Notes: generated by a model not told the origin, from the letters alone. Positions 47,201 through 54,279 are shown, numbered from the stretch's first letter. The stretch is DNA of 64,000 nt from Ectobius pallidus (GCA_964059195.1 CAXKWD010000007.1:25989023-26053022); one strand, 5' to 3'. A program made the numbers and translations.

Positions 47201-49664
47201 GGACACCGTCGGTACAGAAGTTTTAATTAAAGATGTTTTCATAGGAATTCATAAACTATCTGTTTTCGGCGTGTTCCAAGCATAGACTGTAATTTTCTCA
47301 AATATTTTACATCCTTTGTTAGTAGGTTTTCTTGTCGACCCTTAATGACCCATTTTATGCACCAGAAATCATTACAACAGAATGAAATAAAAAAAATATT
47401 ACATTAAAGTAAGTTGAAACATAACCACACTAGAATCACGAGTAGGCCTACAATAAATATTACTTATTTTCGTTCTTACCTTTCTGGATCTTTCAAGAAA
47501 GTGAAGAAATGCAATTCAGGATTTTGTCCTTTATTATTACTGCAATTTACAGCAGAACAATAAGGTCCTTTCGAATACCGTTTGTTCTAATAAATACAAC
47601 ACTCCTATTTATTTACATACTTTCTGGAGTAGTTACTGTAGTGTTAGTTTATGGCCGCTACGATCGCTAGTATATGCGCACGCATGTTTGTCTGGCAGAA
47701 TAATACTTATACTGTGGTAATACATTTCATTTGCCATATCAGTTGTAGGTGGCTTTGCCTACTTTTGTCATGATTTGGAAATAAAATGGGTTGATTCATT
47801 TGTTTATAATGCCAAGGCCTGCAGACACATGAAATATTCAACATAGTCGGAAGAGGGATTTTTTTATTAAAAAAAAAAAGGATATAGGCTTAAATGGACA
47901 AACATTGATCGGTTTAGACGGAACTCCCTATGCAGGGGTTTTCTGGACCAGAGAACTCTAATCTGAGGTTGAATTTCCCAGGCGACGCTTTCTAATCGTG
48001 GAATTCACTTCAAAACTGGTTTTTTAGCTGTTACATTAATGATATTAATCATTTAGTATATGAATGTTTTGCATGCAGGTGTTAATAAATATGCTTTTAA
48101 TTATTTTGCTCTTAATTTTTTATCTTCCAATTAATTATCGTGGGTGAAGCCACGGGGATCTGCTAGTTTATAATATGAAACAAAATACATATAGGGCCTA
48201 GTTATAATCTACAAACATTTATTGTGGAAAGTACAAACATTGAAGGTGTTATCAATAAACATAAGCTACCTATTAGCTCACATACTTCACAAGAAAGGTC
48301 TTTTGCCTTAGAACATATGAAGGATACAGGGGAAGGAGGAGGAATGTCAAATCAAAGTTTTGCAGGAAACGATTTTTAAAGTTTGAGTAGTCTAAATGAA
48401 GATGTATGAAATCAATAATTAATACATTTTCATTCTATAGTAACAATAATGTTTCATACACGTGGTGTGATTATTAGGTTCTGAAATTAACTCAAACATG
48501 TACAAAAAAAAATTTAAAAAATTAAAAAAACATTAAATGCAATGAAATGCACAAACATTTTGAGGTAGTAGGTGAAAAAGTAGTTTTATTTTAAAAAACT
48601 TCTAAGTTATTAAAAATTGCAATGAAACATTAATTACATTATGAGAGATTGATGTGCTTTTATTAAGTGCCAAAACTATGAATTGCTCTTCATCGGAGTG
48701 TGTCCTACAAAAATGAAAGCTATGGATTGATTTTGTTTCAAGATAAGATAAAAAAAAAAAAAAAGAAGAAAAAATCCATGTAAAAAAATCTAGCCTATTA
48801 ATTAATTTTAGTTTCCAAATATATCGAAAATTTCAGAACTTCAGGCTATCCATAATTGCCTGTTGAGGTTAGGTACTGTATTTAAATATACAAAATTAAT
48901 TATGAATGTTAATACGCCCAAAACATGATTTATAAGAATGGTAGCACTCGGTTATTAACTTCCACTTCTTGCAAATTCATGATACACTGGAATTTCGCCC
49001 AAATTAATTTAACAATAAATAAATGTTCTTCTCCAAAAGCTTTAAAATATACCAGCAAATTAAGTCAGTGGTATGATGATAGTGAGAACGGGCGGACTGA
49101 TTTTTTCTTGCCAGCTGAGGACGTTCATATCTGACCATATGACAACAATAAATCTAAACCTAAATATATACATACACACCCAGGCTTATCATTTATATGG
49201 AGAGTTGAGTTCACTTACTGTGGCACTCTGCTGTGGAGACTGAAAGAATTTTAAGATGGTCAGCATTGGTTTCATGAGTTGGTTCTTTTTAGGAATAAAC
49301 ATTTTCTCCTAGACTGAAAGTTCTTTGTGACACTTGACTCATTTTACCAGTTTTGCATGCCTATTGATTTCATGACCTACATCCCCAAAGTGGGACGTTA
49401 GTGCTGTTTGTCAGTCTAGGTTCTAATGCCCTATTGGTATTTCCTATGTACCCTTTCTCTCAGTCATTACACTTAAAATTGTTAGCTATGTAATTTCACT
49501 TATTTTTACACATTCTTGTATATGTGAATTTACAGGGTTATTTCAAGGTCCTTGGAAAAGGAAGCTTACCTAAGCAGCCTGTTATTGTTAAAGCAAAATT
49601 CTTCTCCAGGAAAGCAGAAGAGAAGATCAAGAAAATGGGAGGATGCTGTGTTCTCCAAGCCTAA
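17231..49664 (+). CDS. RpL27A: 60S ribosomal protein L27a (uL15), complete five-exon gene
   Basis: Structural component of the large cytosolic ribosomal subunit. Coding exons at 17231-17233, 17490-17553, 20419-20516, 44895-45047 and 49536-49664 join in frame into 447 bases, 148 residues, the same length as animal L27a. The protein starts [20 protein letters not shown] (the basic glycine/histidine-rich N terminus of uL15) and contains [35 protein letters not shown] and the C-terminal [11 protein letters not shown]. All introns use GT-AG sites. Exon 1 codes for the methionine only, a common ribosomal protein layout. Intron 3 is about 24.4 kb and nearly all transposons; introns 2 and 4 are also heavily invaded. 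No stop or frame break was found, so the gene looks functional. Confidence 0.96.
17490..17553 (+). CDS. RpL27A: RpL27A exon 2
   Basis: 64 bases coding [21 protein letters not shown] plus the first base of Gly. Acceptor TTTACAG, donor GTATGC. The exon ends in phase 1. Confidence 0.95.
17696..20214. mobile_element. Foldback DNA transposon, near-complete palindrome, in RpL27A intron 2
   Basis: Both ends carry the inverted terminus GGTTCATGTAGGGCTCTTGG. They are flanked by near-identical 8-mers, GCCAAACA (17688-17695) and GCTAAACA (20215-20222), read as a target duplication with one change. Left arm (17696-19037) and right arm (19038-20214) are reverse complements meeting at GTTTACGTGTAAAC. Each arm is made of tandem units: about 110-bp units with GTTCTACTCACGGGTGACAG outside, and about 185-bp units with GAACACGAATATAACAATAA nearer the centre. 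No transposase is encoded. This architecture recalls Drosophila FB/Galileo elements, but kinship is not shown. Confidence 0.88.
20419..20516 (+). CDS. RpL27A: RpL27A exon 3
   Basis: 98 bases, completing the split Gly codon and coding [19 protein letters not shown] to PGYFGK. Acceptor TTTTCAG, donor GTATGT. The foldback insertion in intron 2 ends about 200 bases upstream, and the next foldback copy begins 55 bases downstream. Confidence 0.95.
21556..23387 (-). mobile_element. Non-autonomous TIR element A with 7-bp target duplication
   Basis: Ends are CAGGGGTGCCCAC and its inverse GTGGGCACCCCTG, next to homopolymer G/C runs. Direct repeats TATTATT flank it (21549-21555 and 23388-23394). The interior matches element B (42599-44191) in inverse orientation, including three or more tandem units of about 150 bp with GTGTCCACCCCCGG and ACACATTTTACG words (22395-22900). 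A foreign RT fragment interrupts it at about 21701-22300. No transposase is encoded. Confidence 0.8.
21701..22300 (+). pseudogene. LINE reverse transcriptase C-terminal fragment inserted in element A
   Basis: The frame at 21719-22267 (182 codons) reads like the end of a non-[45 protein letters not shown], then a cysteine/histidine tail [21 protein letters not shown]. The equivalent place in element B is uninterrupted, so this is either a 5'-truncated LINE insertion or a captured fragment. The frame is intact, but the catalytic RT part is missing. Confidence 0.65.
23405..24290 (+). pseudogene. DD82E (Sailor-type) transposase, internally deleted copy
   Basis: It starts ATGCCTCCAATAATTTCG with stops early. 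Recognisable blocks follow: [20 protein letters not shown] (23690-23750), then a jump from LRTILN to [20 protein letters not shown] (about 23860 on). The catalytic [13 protein letters not shown] block and the acidic tail remain. The middle of the gene, with the first two catalytic aspartates, is deleted. It is the close relative of the copy at 24651-26607 in direct orientation. Confidence 0.75.
24494..24522 (+). repeat. Short CTAGC tandem repeat
   Basis: Four to five CCTAG units in the spacer between the two Sailor-type copies. Confidence 0.6.
24651..26607 (+). pseudogene. DD82E IS630/Tc1/mariner (Sailor-type) transposase, interrupted by a MITE
   Basis: Cut-and-paste transposase. 24651-25466 codes the DNA-binding half (better start MPPILSKL at 24657) and the first catalytic Asp at about residue 196 ([10 protein letters not shown]). 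A 529-bp MITE (25466-25994) then splits it. 25998 onward gives [10 protein letters not shown] (second Asp) and [13 protein letters not shown] (Glu), with exactly 82 residues between them, the DD82E spacing. A one-base slip in an A run near 26425 shifts the acidic tail ([16 protein letters not shown]) to the next frame, ending at 26607. Without the insert and slip the gene would be about 480 residues. Confidence 0.85.
25466..25994. mobile_element. MITE inserted in the Sailor transposase
   Basis: Inverted ends around CGTTTACATGC (left GTACGTTTACATGC, right GCATGTAAACGTGG), with TA flanking each side (25464-25465 and 25995-25996). The interior has inverted sub-repeats such as GATTCAGATCGATCTGAGTC. 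Non-coding, 529 bp. Confidence 0.75.
26693..30460 (-). mobile_element. Apparently intact DNA transposon, 3768 bp, TTCA duplication
   Basis: The TIRs of about 530-540 bp (26693-27232 and 29931-30460) start GGGTCATTCCATGTCAAGTG and are nearly identical apart from small differences near the tips. Identical TTCA lies outside each end (26689-26692 and 30461-30464). One long ORF of 824 residues fills the inside on the minus strand. A 4-bp duplication with a DDD-type protein recalls Sola elements, but I cannot assign the superfamily. Near-identical arms and the undamaged ORF point to a recent insertion. Confidence 0.85.
27306..29780 (-). CDS. Putative transposase, 824 residues, family not assigned
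   Basis: Single uninterrupted ORF. Residues 48-95 hold a cysteine cluster (FCCNPF, C74, CDSC at 87-90), a likely zinc finger. About 210-260 has a helix-turn-helix-like stretch ([20 protein letters not shown]). Next comes a conserved-looking block, [20 protein letters not shown], and a second cysteine motif, [11 protein letters not shown]. Candidate catalytic aspartates are D494 ([10 protein letters not shown]), D577 ([13 protein letters not shown]) and D618 ([14 protein letters not shown]). All three lie in motifs of the RNase H-fold transposase kind. The start may be M1 or M38 ([10 protein letters not shown]). It lies centrally between long TIRs. I do not recognise a named host gene, and mobilising its own element is the likeliest role. 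Confidence 0.75.
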   Translation of the reverse strand: MTLMQCASFLQRLYKDCIAACKVVGSVIKIGIVYFPSMAEKVSETAKIFCCNPFKKDRHQGVKRSVRPVTDWMCDMFDTIVVGMKICDSCRKELSKQKQVTDTTDDCLVPVANTTRPTNVDESFVALDVTLEYLNKSLSSLEESPVAKRKLQMKSYCDKKYSKIKKCLTEKVLTAASTNTEKTVDHKSESCEVICQLKEKFQEENISVSEKLQILTVLPKSWSCSEIQNEFQVSNRMARKAKALVKAKGILATPNPKPGKVLNESVIEKVIGFYNSDDVSRLMPGKKDFVSVKTGDSSRIHVQKRLVMGNLKEVYELFKNKNPTDKIGFSKFADLRPKHCVLAGGSGTHTVCVCTVHQNVKLMLQVLKSKQITLNDGTDISNYNSCLAKLMCEEPGTACHLNECPSCPGVDNLKDELQLLLDNELVDNITYKQWVSVDRCNLVTFIKTADEFIETLCEQLLILKRHSFIARRQAEYYNHLKQNIGVNEAVVCMDFAENYSFVLQDEAQSFHWNNDQATIFPIAVYYNDHNIHYKSIVCISECLQHDTTAVHLFQKRLISHLKLEVIRDLKKIYYFSDGAAAQFKNRKNFSNLCHHVHDFGIEAEWHFYATAHGKGVCDGLGGTVKRLAGKASLQRPYEHQIMTPAQLFTWSEENIDSMQFFFFNEAQYNKEEKILADRFLSTKAIPGTQKFHSFIPLSDKVLLTKVFSRSEQSSTFSVLGPRVQQRLKLAEVKGYVTCENNNHWWLGVVVDKNETAQIVELMFLHPAGPSPSFTFKSDCPNKLTVPLSQILTLVQPTCPTGRSYYLSKEEMDAATMALENYCRQ
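31041..31110 (+). other. tRNA-like block with A and B boxes, in E1
   Basis: TGGCGTAACGGATAAG resembles a pol III A box and GCGTTCGATCC a B box, spaced as in a tRNA, with a short anticodon-like stem between (CTTGGCTACGATGCTAAGG). There is no matching acceptor stem, so it is a tRNA-derived module, not a working tRNA gene. The same block sits at the same place in every copy of this element family. Confidence 0.65.
32690..33250. repeat. Tandem array of about 112-bp units in foldback right arm
   Basis: Repeated blocks of CACCCGTGAGCAGAACGGGG, CACCCGTGAGTAGAACGGGC, TGTTGCGCTAGTTTTGAT and CTTTAACTACATGTCCCTAT. The last copies are nearly identical, so the array expanded recently. Confidence 0.85.
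33429..33902. mobile_element. MITE with GTTTCTTTTTAAAGC termini
   Basis: The left end CGTTTCTTTTTAAAGC and right end GCTTTAAAAAGAAACG are inverted repeats, followed inward by TAAAGCGCTTTACGAGTGATGCA and its inverse. The foldback element inserted at its very edge, so CGTTTCTT is also that element's target duplication. 474 bp, non-coding. No duplication of its own is clear. Confidence 0.7.
33955..34215. repeat. Fragment of the left half of the tRNA-like element family
   Basis: TGCTCCCCTTTCCACTCGCC, CATGCCTGTAGCCGCC and ATTGACATGTCACCTAATAT match the left part of E3 (36093 on). Only a fragment, without termini. Confidence 0.6.
34347..34525 (+). repeat. 33-bp tandem repeat, about 5 copies
   Basis: Unit contains GGTACAAGGGGCACTCTCGC and AGTTTTAATATTT. 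As the unit is a multiple of three it gives open frames with an 11-residue repeat in several frames, which is not evidence for a protein. Confidence 0.85.
34629..35668 (+). mobile_element. tRNA-like TIR element copy E2
   Basis: Left end GGCAAGTTTATAGTTTCCGACTCACCC-like, right end GAGTC...ATTTTTCCC. It holds the GC-rich left part, the ATATTTCAC-rich middle, the tRNA-like block at 35318-35390 and the GGTGAAGAGGAGGTGAGAGG segment. 1040 bp. It is flanked by direct repeats of about 100 bp (34529-34628 and 35669-35768), not a simple short duplication. Confidence 0.7.
35318..35390 (+). other. tRNA-like block in E2
   Basis: A-box-like TGGCGTAGTGGGTTAAG, a clean anticodon-like stem CCTAGC-TATAAC-GCTAGG and B-box-like GTTTGAATCC. 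No paired acceptor stem. Confidence 0.65.
35931..36000 (-). other. tRNA-like block, inverted copy
   Basis: Reverse complement reads GTCACTCGTGGCGTAATAG, then GATGCTAAGGGTC and GCGTTCGATCC, matching the blocks in the forward copies. Confidence 0.6.
36093..36906 (+). mobile_element. tRNA-like TIR element copy E3 with perfect 8-bp duplication
   Basis: GAAAAGAG is repeated exactly on both sides (36085-36092 and 36907-36914). The left end is GGCAAGTTAGTACTTTGCG; the right end, reversed, is GGGAAAATGGTACATTGCA. 814 bp, with the tRNA-like block at 36598-36668. This copy defines the element ends most cleanly. Confidence 0.85.
36598..36668 (+). other. tRNA-like block in E3
   Basis: TAGCGTAATGGTCAAGACTC (A-box side), CCTGGCTATAATGCTAGG stem and GAGTTTGAATCCCGG (B-box side). 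Confidence 0.65.
36936..37338. other. RpL27A intron DNA, nothing recognised
   Basis: No repeat or coding sequence was recognised between element copies. Confidence 0.4.
37339..37741 (+). mobile_element. tRNA-like TIR element copy E4, left half missing
   Basis: Contains only the right half: GCTCAACATTCACTCGTGGTG, a tRNA-like block (37433-37503) and the GGTGAAGAGGAGGTGAGAGG segment. It ends in TTTTTTCCC. Confidence 0.7.
37433..37503 (+). other. tRNA-like block in E4
   Basis: TGGTGTAATGGTTAAGACTC, CCTGGCTATAATGCTAGG and AAGTTCAAATCCCGG in tRNA order; fifth occurrence in the window. Confidence 0.65.
37949..38597. mobile_element. PIF/Harbinger-like MITE with TTA duplication
   Basis: Inverted ends AGCCGATGTCCCACGATCCA with TTA on each side (37946-37948 and 38598-38600), the PIF/Harbinger signature. 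649 bp, non-coding, nested in the 3' part of the hAT element. Confidence 0.8.
38658..39946 (-). pseudogene. hAT transposase lacking the N terminus
   Basis: Two frames (39293-39946, then 38658-39287) form one protein: [20 protein letters not shown] (first catalytic Asp block), [14 protein letters not shown] (second Asp), [20 protein letters not shown], and the C-terminal hAT dimerisation region [20 protein letters not shown]. One frameshift near 39290 separates them. The BED zinc finger and first about 170 residues are absent. A close copy on the other strand at 40758-42023 retains them. Confidence 0.88.
40084..41974 (+). mobile_element. Second hAT copy, 3' truncated
   Basis: Starts CAGTGTTTCTCAACCTTTCAG, a hAT left end, followed by a C run at about 40140. 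The transposase homology stops abruptly after ENHLATL near 41970, and the right terminus is lost. It is head to head with 37791-39962. Confidence 0.8.
40758..41974 (+). pseudogene. hAT transposase, broken, with N terminus
   Basis: [20 protein letters not shown] opens a ZBED-like N terminus; the BED finger is damaged ([20 protein letters not shown], first cysteine pair incomplete). Breaks: in-frame TGA at 41271-41273 after NDTVAR, one extra T near 41437 (ELLFLQ instead of [11 protein letters not shown]), and an internal deletion at about 41500 removing roughly 80 residues, including the [10 protein letters not shown] block. Then [16 protein letters not shown] and [20 protein letters not shown] follow. 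Coding identity to the 38658-39946 copy is very high. Confidence 0.85.
41975..42598. other. Intron DNA, probably part of the element ending at 44493
   Basis: Non-coding. The stretch directly before element B continues on its far side (TTTTCATTAGAACTATTATG once the insertion is removed), so it belongs to the host element that ends GGAATGACCC at 44493. Its left terminus was not found. Confidence 0.45.
42599..44191 (+). mobile_element. Non-autonomous TIR element B with 7-bp target duplication
   Basis: Ends CAGGGGTGCCCAC and GTGGGCACCCCTG, with CATTAGA on each side (42592-42598 and 44192-44198). Long G runs lie near both ends (42613-42626, 42658-42671, 44150-44180). The interior has about five tandem units of 145-150 bp (43195-43925). 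It is the inverse-oriented relative of element A (21556-23387) and lacks A's RT fragment. Confidence 0.85.
43195..43925 (+). repeat. Tandem array of about 150-bp units in element B
   Basis: Each unit contains TTAGGTAACATTTTCTTG, CATGTCTTAGAGTATGGTAA, GTGCTAAAATAGCGTAAAAT and a GGGGGTGGAC block. Element A has the same unit with fewer copies. Confidence 0.85.
44192..44493. mobile_element. Right end of an element related to the 26693-30460 transposon
   Basis: It ends GTTGATTTGACATGGAATGACCC, whose last bases match the terminus of the intact transposon (TTGACATGGAATGACCC). The inner sequence differs, so it is a related family sharing the tip. Element B is inserted in it. Confidence 0.5.
44895..45047 (+). 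CDS. RpL27A: RpL27A exon 4
   Basis: 153 bases (51 codons) from [20 protein letters not shown] to VIDVVKA. A strong polypyrimidine tract precedes the acceptor CAG at 44892-44894; the donor is GTAAGT. Confidence 0.95.
45450..48166 (+). mobile_element. Non-autonomous Helitron in RpL27A intron 4
   Basis: The 3' end has the hairpin CGTGGGTGAAGCCACG (48139-48154), then CTAG at 48163-48166 followed by T. The 5' end near 45450 has AATAATAAAAGG and TTTGTCTGTCTGTCC, like other Helitron starts, although the initial TC is degenerate. No Rep/helicase was seen. A TA-flanked MITE is nested at 46077-46879. Confidence 0.65.
46077..46879. mobile_element. pogo/Tigger-like MITE
   Basis: Inverted ends CCGTATTTACTCACCTATAA / GAGTAAATACGG with TA on each side (46075-46076 and 46880-46881). 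The interior has G/C runs next to the ends and no transposase. An open frame at 46372-46656 has no recognised product. Confidence 0.75.
48167..49535. other. RpL27A intron 4, no further feature recognised
   Basis: AT-rich intron sequence up to the exon 5 acceptor. A short ORF (48925-49134) has no recognisable product. Confidence 0.45.
49536..49664 (+). CDS. RpL27A: RpL27A exon 5 with stop codon
   Basis: 129 bases coding [35 protein letters not shown] and CCVLQA followed by TAA (49662-49664). Acceptor TTTACAG. Confidence 0.95.
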   Translation, partial: GYFKVLGKGSLPKQPVIVKAKFFSRKAEEKIKKMGGCCVLQA

Positions 49665-49690
49665 GGTGAATTGCGTTTTGTAAAAATGGT

Positions 49691-49696
49691 AATAAA
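49691..49696 (+). terminator. RpL27A: Polyadenylation signal of RpL27A
   Basis: AATAAA 27 bases after the stop codon, giving the very short 3' UTR typical of ribosomal protein mRNAs. Confidence 0.85.
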
Positions 49697-49857
49697 TACT
49701 TCAATAATAAGAAAGTGGTTATTTATTTATATGTAGAAGAAAATTTATCCTTATTTTATAGGAATTCTCCAAGTCTTCCTCTAGATCCTTAGTTCTTGCT
49801 ATGTGTATGGCAAACCGTTACACTGGAATCTTGTTAATATATTCCTTATTACTATAC

Positions 49858-50735
49858 TAATTTCACTTTAAGTTCAAAGTAGATGTAAACAAAGCCATGT
49901 GACAAGGGAGCGCCTCATTGTGTAGTGGACGAACTGTAACTTGCTGCTTTGTATGCATACTCCTGCTCTTAATAAAATAGTTCGGTTCAAACCGTACCTT
50001 TTTGTAGCTATTTTCGAGCAGAGAAATTTAAAAACACATTTATGAAGTAGATCTGTATATGAAACAAAATTAATTTGGTCAGATTGTCCTGACGCATAAT
50101 AACTAAGTGAACTAATTAAACCGTTACAACATATGTAAATTGTAGGCGTTTACGATGGCTGTGTGAATGCTCAAGCACCCCATCTTGGAATGAACTTGCC
50201 ACAGCCCCCTCCCAATAACTTGGGAAGACCTGCTGAATGTGCATTTATTTATTTATATCGGGTATACAACACTTACGTGAGGACAAGAAAGTCTTGTGCT
50301 AGAACAAGATACAAATTTCTTCAAACGTTGCAGGTAACCTACAGCTGTGATAGGATTGGGGCGGTTACAAACAGAAATTAATGAATTAAAAAAGTAAACG
50401 CCTCTGAAGTGGGCAGCCAACATTGCAAAATGAGAGTAATTTTGTATACTCGTTAATATCTTCTTGTTAACTATCTATGACTTTCTTAAGTACTAATATT
50501 AAGCCTAATTTTGTACAGATGTATCAATCTTTTCAAAATAAATATCACATTTTTCAACAATGGTGCATGTCATAAAAAATATTTTAAAAGTACTATTGAT
50601 AACACTGGAATATACACAAATCCTCATTCCGTTTCTTTCCGTGGCGGGTAAATCTCCACGTGGTATTGTCACATGCTCGGCGGAGTGGTACTTTAGAGTT
50701 TGTTTAAATCTCCTTTGAACTTAAAGTGAAAATAG
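49858..50735. mobile_element. TIR element or MITE downstream of RpL27A
   Basis: The left end TTTCACTTTAAGTTCAAAG...ATGTAAAC (about 49861-49892) is repeated inverted at the right (GTTTAAATCTCCTTTGAACT, then AAAGTGAAA, about 50699-50732). The flanks around ACTA/TAGT also match, so the exact tips are uncertain. Non-coding, about 0.88 kb. Confidence 0.65.
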
Positions 50736-51184
50736 TATGTTTCCCCACATGGGATGGTTTTAGAAACTCCTGTTAGCAGTCTTACTAATCATATATTAAA
50801 ATGTTTAATTATCAATTTCCTGCATTACACTTATAAGTTTGTGCAAAATTATTTCGTTCCACTTAGTAATATTAAAATGGTGAAAATATTGGACATTTGA
50901 ATTTCCTTAGGTTCATGCAATGTAGAGAAAAAAATAAGGCTCGAACAAAAACAAATAAATTTGAAAATTCTGAAGCTAAATTTTGAAGTGAAACTTGTTT
51001 AGCCACGCTAGGAGTAAATCGAGAGCTAACCAAAACTTGCGTTACGAGCAAAATCTTAACAAAATTAGTGGGGCTGTGATGGAAGGGACTGCACAGAAAA
51101 CTCAATGATTAGGCTTATCCAAATTTAAAAAAAAATATGGGAGCGCACAGGGAAAGGTAACAGTCATTCAGTGGCATGCTGAGT
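50736..51184. other. Intergenic DNA, nothing recognised
   Basis: No feature is supported. Confidence 0.4.
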
Positions 51185-51810
51185 CCACCATTATAAAAAA
51201 ATAAAAAAACCAAAATTTAAAAAAATCTGAAAATCCAAAATTTCATAAATAAAAAAAATTCAAGATCCAAAATTGAAGAAAAAAATGAAAATACTAAAAG
51301 TTATAAATAAAAAAATCCAAAATTCCAGAATTAAAAAATTTAATGATAAAAAATTTAAAAAATACAAAATATAAAAATAACAAAATCCGAAATTTAAAAA
51401 AAATCAAAGAAAAAATTTAAATTGAGTTTTAAATTTCTTAACTTTAAACTTTCAATTTTTTCATTTTGAATTTTTTATCTTGTAAATATTGGGATTTTTT
51501 AATTATGGATCTTTTAATTTAAATTTTTTTATTAATTATAATTTGGGTATTATAATTATATTTTGGAAATTTTTATTTTCAAATTTACGATTTTCTAATT
51601 TTGGATATTTAATATTTTAAGTTTCGATTTTTGCATTTATTAATCCTGGATTTTTAAATTATAGGTCCATAGATTTTTTACCTTTTGGATTTTTTAAATT
51701 TTGGAACTTTAAATTTTTGTTTATTTTTAAATTTTGGGTTTTATTATGATTAGATTTTTAATTTTGAACTTTTTAAATTTTTTTAAAGTTGGATTTGAAA
51801 CTGGAATTAT
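51185..51810. repeat. Low-complexity AAAATCC/GGATTTT tract, first inverted pair
   Basis: Degenerate units of about 10-15 bases. 51185 to about 51420 is A-rich with TCCAAAATT words; from about 51425 to 51810 it is T-rich with TTTTGGATTTTT words. The strand polarity flips near 51422. Confidence 0.8.
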
Positions 51811-51829
51811 TCCACCCTTTCGATTTATG

Positions 51830-52540
51830 TAGAAAAGTATAGTTAATTAATATTTATTCAAGTTATCTAAATTATTATTATTTTCCGTATCAAAATTCTC
51901 GTTCAGATTATTATTATTATTTTGTAATTCCAAATTTGAAATATTAACTGTAAACAAAACGTACATATTCAAAATACAACGTACCAAATTCGTAATTCCA
52001 AACCGCGAATTGGTTTAGCCAATCAGAGAAAAGCATTCTACAGCGCGAAACAGAGAGTCGGTAGAAGCTCACTCCACTACTGATCGTCTAACAGCAGAGA
52101 CCATCGTGTCGTGCTCTCTTGGAAAAGTTCGCGGCAATTAAAACCTACGCTATGGCGATTCCCACAGCCACATACGCAACACATTCAGAACATATATAAT
52201 CGTGTGAGTTACTTTCATTTGTGATTAGCAAGACAAACCAAATATCACGTAAGTAATGATAAGTGAAACTCAAGTGGTGACGACATACACACAGCAACAC
52301 AAACTACAAGCTACCAGTTTATAAATAAATTCCGATAGATAAAGAATTATAGTGTAGTTATTATTTCAAAGACAATAACTAGCTATAAGACAATACCCCG
52401 AGATGATTCATGCACGTACCACTGAGCACAGCAGCTGTGGAAGTTGAGGCGCATAAAACAGAATGGACTCCGACTGGGAATTGAAGTAAGTACTTTTACC
52501 GAAGAAATCCTTCACCCCTCCAACCCAACCCAAGTCCACC
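51830..52540 (+). other. Non-repetitive island with a possible first exon
   Basis: Between the two low-complexity tracts lies higher-complexity DNA. Near its end, ATGGACTCCGACTGGGAATT at 52463 is followed by a strong donor GTAAGT (52486), giving MDSDWEL plus two bases. GC/CpG-richer sequence precedes it (about 52000-52150). This could be the 5' UTR and first coding exon of a gene whose later exons lie elsewhere. No downstream exon was recognised. Confidence 0.3.
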
Positions 52541-53945
52541 TCAGATTTTGGAATTTTGGATTGTTTAAATTTAGTGTTTAAATTTGTTGGTTGTTTGATT
52601 TTTAAAAATTTTTATTTTTAAATTTTGGACCTTTAATTTTTTCATTTATTAATTTTGGACTTTGGATTTTTAAAATTTTGGATGTATTATTTTTTGTTTT
52701 TAATTTTTTAATTTTCGATCACTTAAATTTGTAATATTTTGGTCCTGGATTTTTTAAATTTTAGAATTATTTAATTACTGACTTTATAATTTTGGATTTT
52801 ATTTTTAAATTTTAGATTTTTTGATGAATTATGTTTTTTATTTTGGATTTTTCGATTTTTATTTATGGCTTTTATTTTTTAAATTGGAATTTTTTCACTT
52901 ATTCTTTTTAAATTTTGGAGGTTTAAATTTATTATCTTTTAAATTTTTGTAGGCTACCTGAAAATTTTATTTTTTGGATTTTTTTTGTTTGAGATTTTTA
53001 ATTTTCGATTTTTTTTTTAAATTTTGGATATTTTAGTTTTGGATTTTTTATTTTTCGATTTAGTAAAATTTGTATCTTTGAATTTTTTTTATATTTTGAA
53101 TTTTTAAATGTTAGATTCTTTAATTTGTAATTTTTATATATCTAAAGTTTGGATCTTTTATTTTTTAAATTTTCGATTTAATTTTGGCCTTTTTTGTTTT
53201 AAAGTTTTTTTATTTTGGGTCTTTGAATTTTTTATTTTGGATATTTAAATATTGGATTTTAAATTTTTTTGTTTCAAAATTTCTTAAATTTTGGTTTTAT
53301 TTTTTTTAAATTATGGACTTTTAACTTTTTTATTTTTTCTAAAACTCAAAATTAAAAATAAATAATCCAGAAATTAAAAAACATTTAAAAATTCAAAATA
53401 TTATAAATCCAAAATTAAAAAACTAAAATCAAAATTTAAATTATCAATTCCAAAAATAAAAACTTGATAATCACAAAATCCAAAAGAATTATGAAATATC
53501 AAAAATTAAAAAAATTGGATCCAAAAATTTGAAACCCAAATATTAAATATAAAAAATTTAAATATTGAAAATCCAAAATAAAAAAATCAAAGATCCGAAA
53601 TTTAATAATTAAAAAAAAAATTGAAGAATCCAGGTTTAAAAATTTAAAAATAAAAAATCCATTACAAAATATAAAAATTTAATAATTTAAAATTAAAAAA
53701 AATACTAAACTAAAAAAATTCCCAAATTCAAAGATCGAAAATTAAACAAATTCAAAATAAAAAATCTAAAATAAATAAATTCATTTAAAATATCCAAAAT
53801 TACATATTACGAAAAGTAAAAAACTCACGATCCAAAATTTATAAACTCCAGAATTAAAGAATCAATAAATTGAAAATCTAAAAATCCAAACATCACGCAT
53901 CCAAAATTTATAAATACAAAAGTCCAAAATTAAAGATCCAAAAGC
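52541..53945. repeat. Low-complexity GGATTTT/AAAATCC tract, second inverted pair
   Basis: 52541 to about 53340 is T-rich with TTTTGGATTTT units; about 53341-53945 is A-rich with AATCCAAAATT units. Same monomer as 51185-51810, with a second polarity flip near 53340. Confidence 0.8.
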
Positions 53946-54279
53946 AATTTACTAATTTTTTGTGATATGATACATCCTAAAACAGTGGAATATGAAGCAC
54001 CACCAAACACTTTGAACACTCATATCTGGTTTCTCTTTTTCTGTTTTGCTTGCACATCACAGCAAGTGTTCTTATTTTTAGGATTAGGGGGAATATATTT
54101 ACAAAGTGGACCAATAATTAGCTTGAAGACAGATAGGGGAAGGGCCCTGCTGACACCTGCCAAATTGAGGTTAGGAAAACTGTTTCTTTCAAGAAACATT
54201 TTTTATAATGCATAGGTATGGGAAAGGCAACAAAATAATGTTTTTCTATAAAACTTTGAAGTTTCTCCCAACAACAATG

